NCBI GenBank assembly: GCA_041746135.1
Contig: JBGTHQ010000037.1
Span: 124,001-188,000 of the forward strand
Source of the DNA: Alg239-R122 sp041746135
Lineage (GTDB): Bacteria > Pseudomonadota > Alphaproteobacteria > Sphingomonadales > Sphingomonadaceae
Direction: 5' to 3'
Length of the DNA: 64,000 nt
Part shown: piece by piece, positions 27,590 to 34,773 of the stretch
Position numbering within the stretch: position 1 is the first letter of the stretch
How the letters are laid out: every line of letters starts with the position of its first letter
Made by a program: the position numbers and the translations under genes
The notes under the pieces: model-generated
What the model saw: the letters and a program-made list of their open reading frames with translations, nothing else
Database searches by the model: none
Told to the model about the DNA's origin: nothing

Positions 27590-29137
27590 ATGAAAAGGAA
27601 ATTGATTGTGCGTTATGCATACGGAATAACATCTGCCCTTCTTCTGACCGGAAGCGCCGTGGCCCTCACCACCGGGCAGCCTCTCGGCGCACAGGTGGCA
27701 CAAAATGACGAGAGTGCTATGCGCGCAAGAGCTCCTACCGGCGCGCCGATGAGCTTTGCCGATTTGACCGAGCAGTTGCAGCCGGCCGTCGTCAATATTT
27801 CCACCAAGCAAAAAGTGCGGGTTTCCAACAATCCGTTTGCCGGTACGCCCTTTGCCGACCTGTTCGGCAATCGCCGCGGCGGCGGCGGCGGGGACCAGAC
27901 GCGCGAGGCGCAGTCGCTGGGCAGCGGTTTCATCATTTCCGCCGATGGCTATGTCGCGACCAACAACCATGTGGTTTCCGCCGGAGGCAATAGCGCGAAG
28001 ATCGAATCGATCACGGTGACCATGCCCGACGGCAAGGAATATGACGCAAAACTGGTCGGAAGCGATCCGCAATCGGACCTGGCCGTGCTCAAAATAACCC
28101 GCAGCGAACCCTTTCCATTTGTCAAATTCGGCGATTCGACGAGAACCCGCGTAGGCGACTGGATCATTGCGATAGGTAATCCTTTCAGCCTGGGCGGTAC
28201 CGTGACATCGGGCATCATTTCCGCAGTGTATCGCAATACCGGGCAGGGCGGCGCGTATGACCGCTACCTGCAAACCGATGCCTCCATCAACAGCGGCAAT
28301 AGCGGCGGACCTATGTTCGACCTCAATGGCAACGTGATCGGCATCAACAACGCCATTATCTCGCCCAATGGCGGCAGCGTCGGGATCGGTTTTGCGATAC
28401 CGGCCGAAGTCGCCGCGCCGATTATCGAAAAGCTGAAAAGCGGAGAACGCATCGAGCGCGGTTTTCTAGGCGTAGCGCTCAGCCCGCTTAACGAAGGCTT
28501 TGCTGAGTCGCTGGGACTGCCGAAAAATCGCGGGGAGCTTATCCAAAGCGTCGTCCCCGGCCAGGCAGCCGATAAAGCCGGGCTCAAGGCAGGCGATGTC
28601 GTCGTCAAAGCCGCCGGCAAGGACGTGACCCTTGACCAGAACCTGTCCTTTATCGTCGCGAACGTCAAACCGGGCACGCGCATTCCCATCGAATTGATTC
28701 GCAATGGCGATCGCCAGAGAATTACGGCGACGGTGGGGCAGCGGCCGAGCGAAGACGAGCTGGCCGAAACCATGGATCTGGGTCCCGGTCAGGATTTTGC
28801 CGAACCCGACGAGCAGATGACAGAACAGGCCGCCCAGGAATTGCTGGGTGTGGCTGTGATCGAAATGACGCCGCAAATTGCCCGGCGCATCGGCGTTCCC
28901 GTCGATACGCAGGGCGTCGTGGTGCGCGGGGTCGATCCCTCCTCCAATGCAGGCCAGCTGGGTTTTCAGCCGGGTTTCGTGATCCTGTCGATCAACAACA
29001 TGCCCACGACCACACCCGGTGATTTGAACCGCATCGTCGCCAATGCCAAGCAACAGGGCCGCGATTCGGTACTGGTCCGCGTACAGCGCGGTAACAGCCC
29101 GGCGCAATTCGTTCCGGTAAGATTGCGCAACAGATAA
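27590..29137 (+). CDS. degP: Periplasmic serine protease of the Do/DegP family
   Basis: A 515-residue trypsin-like protease and chaperone for misfolded envelope proteins. Counted from the upstream ATG at 27575, the triad is His 132 (TNNHVV), Asp 168 (SDLAVLK) and Ser 243 (NSGNSGGP); subtract 5 for the chosen start. Two PDZ domains follow (VVPGQAADKAGLKAGDVV and VDPSSNAGQLGFQPGFVI). A signal peptide spans YAYGITSALLLTGSAVA. Start 27590 is chosen because AAGGA lies 5 bases upstream, while 27575 has no ribosome site. The family does not allow DegP, DegQ and MucD to be told apart by eye. Confidence 0.92.
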   Translation: MKRKLIVRYAYGITSALLLTGSAVALTTGQPLGAQVAQNDESAMRARAPTGAPMSFADLTEQLQPAVVNISTKQKVRVSNNPFAGTPFADLFGNRRGGGGGDQTREAQSLGSGFIISADGYVATNNHVVSAGGNSAKIESITVTMPDGKEYDAKLVGSDPQSDLAVLKITRSEPFPFVKFGDSTRTRVGDWIIAIGNPFSLGGTVTSGIISAVYRNTGQGGAYDRYLQTDASINSGNSGGPMFDLNGNVIGINNAIISPNGGSVGIGFAIPAEVAAPIIEKLKSGERIERGFLGVALSPLNEGFAESLGLPKNRGELIQSVVPGQAADKAGLKAGDVVVKAAGKDVTLDQNLSFIVANVKPGTRIPIELIRNGDRQRITATVGQRPSEDELAETMDLGPGQDFAEPDEQMTEQAAQELLGVAVIEMTPQIARRIGVPVDTQGVVVRGVDPSSNAGQLGFQPGFVILSINNMPTTTPGDLNRIVANAKQQGRDSVLVRVQRGNSPAQFVPVRLRNR

Positions 29138-29156
29138 ATATTGCAATTATATTCTG

Positions 29157-29193
29157 AAAGGCCCCGCGAGCAACTCTCGGGGCCTTTTTGTTT
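29157..29193 (+). terminator. Intrinsic terminator after degP
   Basis: A 14-bp stem with one mismatch, outer arms AAAGGCCCCG (29157-29166) and CGGGGCCTTT (29178-29187), loop CAA, followed by a T-rich run. It lies 20 bp after the degP stop and separates that gene from phaB. Confidence 0.9.
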
Positions 29194-29294
29194 GTCGATT
29201 TCGCGACTTACCGTCTACGTCAACTTGTGCTGTCGGTGCGGCTTTTCTAGTCTATTTCTCCAGAGTCCAAAATAGGAACGGGAGAGGAATATAC

Positions 29295-30017
29295 ATGGCA
29301 CGCATCGCAATCGTAACCGGGGGAACGCGCGGAATCGGAGAGGCTGTCAGCGTCGCGCTAAAGGATCAGGGATTTACCGTCGCCGCCAACTATTGCGGCA
29401 ATGACGAGCGGGCGAAGGAATTTAGCGATCGTACCGGTATTGCCGCCTTCAAGTGGGACGTGGGTGATCATCAAGCCTGTCTCGATGGCTGCGCGAAAGT
29501 GACCGAATATCTGGGCGGGGTCGATGCGGTGGTCAATAATGCCGGCATCACCCGAGACGGAACATTGCACCGCATGAGTTTCGACGACTGGAATGAAGTG
29601 ATGCGCGTCAATCTGGGCGGATGTTTCAACATGGCAAAAGCATGTTTTCCCGGCATGCGCGAGCGCGGCTGGGGCCGGATCGTTAATATCGGATCGATCA
29701 ACGGGCAAGCGGGCCAGTACGGTCAGGTCAATTATGCTGCCGCCAAATCGGGCATTCACGGGTTTACCAAGGCGCTGGCACAGGAAGGCGCGAAATTTGG
29801 CGTCACCGTCAATGCCATTGCGCCAGGTTATATCGATACCGACATGGTCGCCGCCGTCCCCGAACAGGTACTGGAGAAGATTGTGGCCCAAATTCCGGTG
29901 GGCCGTCTGGGCCAAGCAACGGAAATCGCGCGCGGGGTGACTTTCTTGTGCAGCGAGGAAGCCGGTTTCGTCACCGGGTCGACGATGTCGATCAACGGCG
30001 GCCAGCATATGTATTGA
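29295..30017 (+). CDS. phaB: Acetoacetyl-CoA reductase
   Basis: A 240-residue short-chain dehydrogenase that makes (R)-3-hydroxybutyryl-CoA from acetoacetyl-CoA with NADPH, feeding PHA synthesis. The cofactor loop is TGGTRGIG (8-15), NNAG is at 81-84, and the catalytic Ser 134, Tyr 147 and Lys 151 are in place (YGQVNYAAAKSG). The SINGQAGQYGQVNY segment distinguishes PhaB from FabG. A strong GGGAGAGG ribosome site precedes the ATG. phaC lies 4.8 kb away on the other strand; no phaA is in the window. Confidence 0.92.
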   Translation: MARIAIVTGGTRGIGEAVSVALKDQGFTVAANYCGNDERAKEFSDRTGIAAFKWDVGDHQACLDGCAKVTEYLGGVDAVVNNAGITRDGTLHRMSFDDWNEVMRVNLGGCFNMAKACFPGMRERGWGRIVNIGSINGQAGQYGQVNYAAAKSGIHGFTKALAQEGAKFGVTVNAIAPGYIDTDMVAAVPEQVLEKIVAQIPVGRLGQATEIARGVTFLCSEEAGFVTGSTMSINGGQHMY

Positions 30018-30066
30018 TCCGGCCGGATACGTTCGGCACAATTTCGATGCAGGATAGAGGGTGCTA

Positions 30067-30321
30067 ATGATGGAAAATCGTAGTTCCGCTACCATCTATC
30101 ACCCGCCCGTCAAACGCAGCATTACCATTGCCGGACACCAGACTTCGATCAGTCTGGAACCATTATTCTGGCTGCGCCTTCAACATGCGGCGGAGGAGCG
30201 CGGCCTTCCCGTCAATGCGCTCGTTGCGCGGATCGACGTCGCCCGCATGCAGGCACTTCGCCCGCCCGGCTTGGCCGGCGCCATCCGCTTGTGGCTTGCG
30301 GCAAAGGATCACGAACGCTAA
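30067..30321 (+). CDS. Small ribbon-helix-helix domain protein
   Basis: An 84-residue protein of the alphaproteobacterial RHH_4-type family. VKRSITIAGHQTSISLEPLFWLRLQHAAEERGLPVNALVARID has the strand-helix-helix pattern in which the helix pair follows a short beta strand (SITIAGHQTSI). Such proteins are likely DNA-binding regulators, but targets are unknown. An AGAGGG ribosome site at about 30055-30061 favours ATG 30067 or 30070. It may be co-transcribed with phaB (49-bp gap). Confidence 0.8.
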   Translation: MMENRSSATIYHPPVKRSITIAGHQTSISLEPLFWLRLQHAAEERGLPVNALVARIDVARMQALRPPGLAGAIRLWLAAKDHER

Positions 30322-30367
30322 CGCAATTGGCATATGCGCGGGAACCGCAAGACGCGGCGGGGGTTAA

Positions 30368-31270
30368 TTGCCTGTGACCCCGCCCGATGCACTTGCCCCC
30401 AAATGGACAGCCCTGCTGCGGATATACGCCACCTATATGTGGCGGCACCAACGCTTGCCCGAAATACACAAGCCGCAAAAATTCACCGAATGGGTCCAGC
30501 ACCGTAAATTATACGATCGCGACCCGCGCATGCCGATATTTGCCGACAAGCTGGCGGTCAAGGAAATTGCTCAACGGACTCTGGGCAACGATTGGATCAC
30601 CCCGACATATTGGAGCGGGAACAGCTTGCCGGAGCGAATCGAATGGCCGACCCCTTTCGTCATCAAGTCGCGGCATGGCTGCAACCAGAATATATTCGTG
30701 CATAGTGATACGGTGGATTGGTCGGCAATGCGAACACATGCTCAGGCCTGGATGAACAAGACCTATGGGTACTGGCTCGACGAGTGGGGCTATCGCGATA
30801 TCGCGCACGGCCTGCTTGTCGAGCCCTATATCGGCATAAACGAAACTTTGCCGCTCGATTATAAATTCTATGTTTTTGCGAGCCGGGTGAAATATATCCA
30901 GGTGCATCTGGACCGGGGCGGCAAGCATCGCTGGATCCTTTTCGATCCGCAGTGGAATCGTGTCTCTGCCTCTACAATCGATCCGGATCCCGCCCCGCCG
31001 CCATCGCTGGCACATATGATCAAGGCCGCGCAGAAACTGGGAAAAGGATTCGATTTCATTCGCGCCGATTTTTACGAACCCGCCGGAAAACCCGTCTTCG
31101 GCGAAGTGACTTTCTATCCCGGATCGGGTCTCGACCCGTTTGACCAGCCCGGCCTCGACCGCGCCATCGGTGCCGAATGGAGCCGCGCAGTGTCCGGCGC
31201 CTACGCCCAACCACTGCCGCCGCCGCTCTCTTTGCCAATTCCCGGCAAAGAAATACCAGCGCTGGCATAA
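30368..31270 (+). CDS. ATP-grasp protein, TupA-like
   Basis: A 300-residue protein of the TupA-like ATP-grasp family, which ligates or modifies surface glycans and teichuronopeptides in some bacteria. Conserved stretches are FTEWVQHRKLYDRDPRMPIFADKLAVKE, PFVIKSRHGCNQNIFV (ATP-binding lysine), LVEPYIG, LDYKFYVFASRVKYIQVHLDR and DFIRADFYE plus FGEVTFYPGSG (metal-binding Glu region). The best ribosome site (GCGGGGG) places the start at a TTG codon at 30368; a GTG at 30374 is the alternative. A sugar- or peptide-polymer substrate is inference; no glycan cluster is nearby. Confidence 0.82.
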   Translation: MPVTPPDALAPKWTALLRIYATYMWRHQRLPEIHKPQKFTEWVQHRKLYDRDPRMPIFADKLAVKEIAQRTLGNDWITPTYWSGNSLPERIEWPTPFVIKSRHGCNQNIFVHSDTVDWSAMRTHAQAWMNKTYGYWLDEWGYRDIAHGLLVEPYIGINETLPLDYKFYVFASRVKYIQVHLDRGGKHRWILFDPQWNRVSASTIDPDPAPPPSLAHMIKAAQKLGKGFDFIRADFYEPAGKPVFGEVTFYPGSGLDPFDQPGLDRAIGAEWSRAVSGAYAQPLPPPLSLPIPGKEIPALA

Positions 31271-31310
31271 TGCCGCATACTCATCTTCTGGCAAAATAAG
31301 GACATGCCCT

Positions 31311-31892
31311 ATGAACACTGAAATTGCTCCGCGCACCGGCACTGCTTTCGAAATGAAACGGGGGCAGACCCTGACGGTTATCGACCCGCAGGGCAAACAG
31401 GTCGCCGACCTGCTCGCTTTCAACCTGCACGATACAGGGGAAGTCATCTCATCGGGCCGTACGCTTGACTATGCCAGCCGCATCTATCTCACTACGGGCG
31501 ATCCGCTCTATTCCAATCGCAGCAACATATTATTGCGGATCGAACAGGATGATGTCGGACGGCACGATTTTCTGCTCACGCCCTGCTCGAAAGACACGTT
31601 CCGTATCATCTACGGTGATGAAAATCCGCACCAAGGCTGCTTCGGCAATCTTGCGGGGGCGCTGCAGCCATGGGGTATTACGCCAGACGATATTCCGGTC
31701 GCCTTTAACTGTTTCATGAATGTGCCGGTCGATGGCGAGACCGGAGAACTTACCGTCGAACCGCCGCTCAGCAAAGCGGGCGACCGGATCGTCTTTCGTG
31801 CCGAATGCGACTTGATCATCGGCCTTACCGCCTGCTCGGCCCTGCAATCCAATGGCGGATCGTTCAAACCGATCGCGTACCGGATCGACTAG
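31311..31892 (+). CDS. DUF1989 / urea carboxylase-associated family protein
   Basis: A 193-residue protein of the DUF1989 family (annotated as urea carboxylase-associated, UCA1/UCA2). Typical stretches are FEMKRGQTLTVIDPQGKQVADLLAFN, SSGRTLDY, HDFLLTPCSKDTFR and HQGCFGNLAGAL, whose conserved cysteines and histidine may bind a metal. Two-member forms accompany urea carboxylase or guanidine-related enzymes, but no urea carboxylase gene is in the window. AAGGA ends 10 bases before the ATG. Its last codon overlaps the end of the convergent murA gene by 4 bases. Confidence 0.88.
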   Translation: MNTEIAPRTGTAFEMKRGQTLTVIDPQGKQVADLLAFNLHDTGEVISSGRTLDYASRIYLTTGDPLYSNRSNILLRIEQDDVGRHDFLLTPCSKDTFRIIYGDENPHQGCFGNLAGALQPWGITPDDIPVAFNCFMNVPVDGETGELTVEPPLSKAGDRIVFRAECDLIIGLTACSALQSNGGSFKPIAYRID

Positions 31893-33172
31893 TCCGAACC
31901 CACGCGTTCGATGTCCGCACCGACGAGCTGGAGTTTCTCCTCGAGTCGTTCGTACCCGCGGTCGAGATGGTAGAGTCGGCTGACTTCGGTTTCCCCCTTC
32001 GCAACCAAACCGGCCATAATGAGGCTCATCGAAGCCCGCAGGTCGGTCGCCATCACGGGCGCGGCAGTAAAGCCTTTGACACCGTGGACGATCGCGGTGC
32101 GGCCCTTGGTTTCGATATGTGCGCCCATCCGGTTGAGTTCGGGCACGTGCATATAGCGATTTTCGAAAATCGTCTCGGTCAGCACACTGGAACCTTTGGC
32201 CAGGCACAGCATTGCCATGAACTGCGCCTGCATGTCGGTCGCAAAGCCCGGATAGGGCGCGGTCGATAGCGTCAGCGCCTGCATCGGCCCCTGTGCGGCC
32301 ACCCGGATGCCCTTTGCAGTCTCCTCCACCAATACGTTGGCGGAACGCAGCGCTGTAATGGTCGCATCCATCTCGTCAATATTGGCGCCGAGAAGCTCGA
32401 CATCACCGCCGGTCATCGCGGCCGCGCAGGCATAGCTGCCCGCCTCGATCCGGTCGCTCATCACGCGGTAGGTCGCGCCATGCAACCGGTCCTTGCCCTG
32501 GATAGTGATATCGGACGATCCGATCCCGTCAATATCCGCCCCCATCGCGCCCAGCAACCGGCACAGATCGACAATCTCGGGTTCGCGCGCGGCATTGTGC
32601 AATTTGCACGTGCCCTTGGACAGAACGGCGGCCATGATCGCGTTTTCGGTCGCGCCCACCGATACCACCGGAAAGGAGAATGTGCCGCCGGGCAGCCCGC
32701 CCCGTGGTGCCTTCGCCTTGACGTAACCGCCACCCACCTCGATCTCCGCACCGAAGGCTTCGATCGCTTTCAGATGCAGGTCGATCGGACGGTTGCCGAT
32801 GGCACATCCGCCGGGCAGCGACACGGTCGCCTCACCCTCGCGCGCCAGCAGCGGCCCCAGCACCAAGATCGATGCCCGCATCTTGCGAACCAGCTCGTAA
32901 GGCGCGACGTTGCTGGTCATACGTGTCGCCTGAAGCGTCATCACACGGCCAAAGTCGGTGGGGCGTGCGCCCGCAATGCTGGTCGATACGCCGAACTGGT
33001 TGAGCAGATGCTGGAAACCGTCAATATCGGCCAGCCGCGGCAAGTTGCGCAGCGTCACGGGCTCGTCGGTGAGCAATGCACAGGGCAGCAAAGTCAGCGC
33101 GGAATTTTTGGCACCCGAAATGGGAATCTGGCCTTTAAGCGGATTGCCACCGCGTACGAGTATCTTGTCCAT
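31889..33172 (-). CDS. murA: UDP-N-acetylglucosamine 1-carboxyvinyltransferase
   Basis: A 427-residue EPT-fold enzyme that joins enolpyruvate to UDP-GlcNAc, the first committed step of peptidoglycan synthesis. The N-terminal GGNPLKGQIPISGAKNSAL and the catalytic loop SLPGGCAIGNRPIDLHLKAIEAFG are present. The cysteine at position 123 is the one attacked by fosfomycin in other species, so the target is predicted to be sensitive. Length is typical. It appears as a single gene, convergent with the DUF1989 gene. Confidence 0.96.
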   Translation of the reverse strand: MDKILVRGGNPLKGQIPISGAKNSALTLLPCALLTDEPVTLRNLPRLADIDGFQHLLNQFGVSTSIAGARPTDFGRVMTLQATRMTSNVAPYELVRKMRASILVLGPLLAREGEATVSLPGGCAIGNRPIDLHLKAIEAFGAEIEVGGGYVKAKAPRGGLPGGTFSFPVVSVGATENAIMAAVLSKGTCKLHNAAREPEIVDLCRLLGAMGADIDGIGSSDITIQGKDRLHGATYRVMSDRIEAGSYACAAAMTGGDVELLGANIDEMDATITALRSANVLVEETAKGIRVAAQGPMQALTLSTAPYPGFATDMQAQFMAMLCLAKGSSVLTETIFENRYMHVPELNRMGAHIETKGRTAIVHGVKGFTAAPVMATDLRASMSLIMAGLVAKGETEVSRLYHLDRGYERLEEKLQLVGADIERVGSD

Positions 33173-33221
33173 CCCCGCTTTCTAACGGGAATGCCGCGTT
33201 AGGCAAGAGCCCAGATTGGGC

Positions 33222-33635
33222 TCACGCTTTCTCCAGCGTGCATTGTAATGGATGCTGGTGTTCGCGCGCAAAGTCCATCACCTGATTGACCTTGGTCTCG
33301 GCCACTTCGTAAGTGAATACGCCGCAGATACCGACACCTTTTTGATGGACATGCAGCATCACACGGGTGGCGTCTTCCATATCCATGCTGAAAAAACGTT
33401 TCAGCACCATCACGACAAATTCCATCGGGGTGTAATCGTCGTTCAAAAGCAGCACTTTATACTGACTGGGCTTTTTCGTTTTGGTGCGCGTCTTGGTGGC
33501 GATACCCGTTTCATTCGCATCATCACCATTCTTATCCTTTTTGGAATTATCGTCTGCAGCGCGCACGGGTTGCGAATGCGGGATTAGCGGCGGAAAGCTC
33601 TGGTGAGCAGCAATAGACAGGCGGGCTATTTTCAT
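33222..33635 (-). CDS. clpS: ClpS, adaptor of the ClpAP protease
   Basis: A 137-residue adaptor that recognises N-degron substrates and hands them to ClpAP. The core runs KVLLLNDDYTPMEFVVMVLKRFF, VMLHVHQKGVGICGVFTYEVAETKVNQVMDFAREHQHPLQCTLE, which contains the conserved Asn-Asp and His residues of the binding pocket. The 45-residue N-terminal extension is low-complexity and charged (DDNSKKDKNGDDANE), longer than in many homologues. clpA is not in the window. The phasin terminator lies just upstream. Confidence 0.93.
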   Translation of the reverse strand: MKIARLSIAAHQSFPPLIPHSQPVRAADDNSKKDKNGDDANETGIATKTRTKTKKPSQYKVLLLNDDYTPMEFVVMVLKRFFSMDMEDATRVMLHVHQKGVGICGVFTYEVAETKVNQVMDFAREHQHPLQCTLEKA

Positions 33636-33703
33636 TGTGGTAATTATCGTGATTTTTTCATGTCAGGGCAAGGGGTAGCTTTATAAAAAAGCTGCAGACA
33701 TAA

Positions 33704-33733
33704 AAAAGCCGCGCCTTTGCGGGCGCGGCTTTT
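33704..33733 (-). terminator. Bidirectional-looking intrinsic terminator after the phasin gene
   Basis: A GC-rich hairpin, GCCGCGCC (33708-33715) pairing with GGCGCGGC (33722-33729), is extended by four A-T pairs and flanked by A and T runs on both sides. It follows the phasin stop (33764) on the minus strand and precedes clpS. Confidence 0.88.
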
Positions 33734-33763
33734 CATCATGTTTAGGAACCGAAGTTCGGATGC

Positions 33764-34651
33764 TTAAGCAGCTTTTTTCACGGCTTCGACAGCAACGCTG
33801 ACGCGGTTGGAAATCGGCTGGAAAGTTTCGCCGGCAAGCTTGAGGAACATTTCGGTGTTCTTCGAAGTTTGCGAAACCATCATGTCGAAACTCTTGCGCG
33901 CGGTTGCCGCCTGCAGCTGCACGAATTCAGTCGGTGATTTTACCGACGCGAATTCTTTTGCGGTCGCGGTCGCGGTTTCAAAGTTGGTCCGCAGATCGGC
34001 CGCATAGGTTTGTCCCATTGTCTGGGCGCCTTTACCAGCGATTTTGGCGGACTCGACAACGGCTTCAAGATTGGCCTTGTTGAATTCGTTGGCCTGTGCG
34101 GCATATTCGCTCGCCTTGGCAAACATCGTTTTGGCACGATCGCTCATGTCGGAAGCCATCTCGGTCACGCGCGACGTCATTGCTTCGGTCGCTTTTTTGG
34201 TCTCGGCAGTTACTTTTTCAGCTGTCTTGGTCATAATATTATCCTTTTTGGGTGCTTTGGATGGGGTTTTTCCGGCAGCAGACTGCTTGGCCGATGCCGC
34301 TTTTTTCACAGTGGCGGTTTTCTTTGACGCAACGGATTTGGCAACCGCTTTTTTCACGGGCGCTTTTTTCACGGGTGTCTTTTTCTTCGGCGCCGCGGAT
34401 GTTTTCGCAGCAGGTTTTTTTGCGGCGGTTTTCTTGGCCGTTGCCGACTTCGCAGCGGCAGATTTGGTATCGGCCTTGTCGGCAGCGGTGTCGGCTACAG
34501 GAGCCGTGTCAGTTTTCGTATCTGCCGCTTCTTTTTTCGCGGTCGGCGTATCTGATTTGGCAGCGTCAGTTTGCGCTGCGGTTTTCACCGCATCGTCTGC
34601 TGTGTTCTTCTGCCCTGCGTCTGCAGCGGATGTTGGTTTCTGATCGCTCAT
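33764..34651 (-). CDS. Phasin with a histone-like Lys/Ala-rich N-terminal half
   Basis: A 295-residue PHA granule-surface protein. The C-terminal 150 residues are a phasin domain (SPTEFVQLQAATARKSFDMMVSQTSKNTEMFLKLAGETFQPISNRV). The N-terminal half is unusual: acidic TKTDTAPVADTAADKADTK, then about 80 residues of Lys/Ala/Pro repeats (KKKTPVKKAPVKKAVAKS) as in histone H1-like proteins, which could contact DNA or RNA. Its ATG at 34651 has a good AAGGA 6 bases upstream. An internal ATG at 34234 also has a strong ribosome site and would give a plain 156-residue phasin. It lies directly downstream of phaC with two operator copies in the gap. Confidence 0.88.
   Translation of the reverse strand: MSDQKPTSAADAGQKNTADDAVKTAAQTDAAKSDTPTAKKEAADTKTDTAPVADTAADKADTKSAAAKSATAKKTAAKKPAAKTSAAPKKKTPVKKAPVKKAVAKSVASKKTATVKKAASAKQSAAGKTPSKAPKKDNIMTKTAEKVTAETKKATEAMTSRVTEMASDMSDRAKTMFAKASEYAAQANEFNKANLEAVVESAKIAGKGAQTMGQTYAADLRTNFETATATAKEFASVKSPTEFVQLQAATARKSFDMMVSQTSKNTEMFLKLAGETFQPISNRVSVAVEAVKKAA
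34235..34251 (-). promoter_or_regulatory. Internal ribosome site and start inside the phasin gene
   Basis: On the minus strand the coding sequence reads AAAAAGGATAATATTATG: an AAGGA core (34242-34246), a 7-base spacer and ATG at 34234-34232 in the phasin frame. The product from here (MTKTAEKVTAETKK...) has the size and sequence of an ordinary phasin without the Lys/Ala-rich half. Good ribosome-site quality inside a coding region suggests real internal initiation. Confidence 0.6.
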
Positions 34652-34671
34652 ATCGCGTCCTTTTCTTGTCA

Positions 34672-34736
34672 TGTTGCACTGCACAATAATGACTGTGGAC
34701 GGTCATGTCAAGGATTTTTGTTGCACTGCACAATAA
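34672..34736 (-). promoter_or_regulatory. Tandem operator-like sites upstream of the phasin gene
   Basis: The 18-mer TGTTGCACTGCACAATAA occurs twice, at 34672-34689 and 34719-34736, 47 bp apart, the nearer copy ending 21 bp before the phasin start. The core TGCA-C-TGCA is a near-perfect dyad. Position and the TGCA-rich dyad fit binding sites of PhaR, the PHA-responsive phasin repressor, although that protein is not encoded in this window. A variant copy lies at 63767-63784. Confidence 0.7.
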
Positions 34737-34773
34737 ATGCGGCGCTACTTTACTGGAATGACAAAAATCGCCG

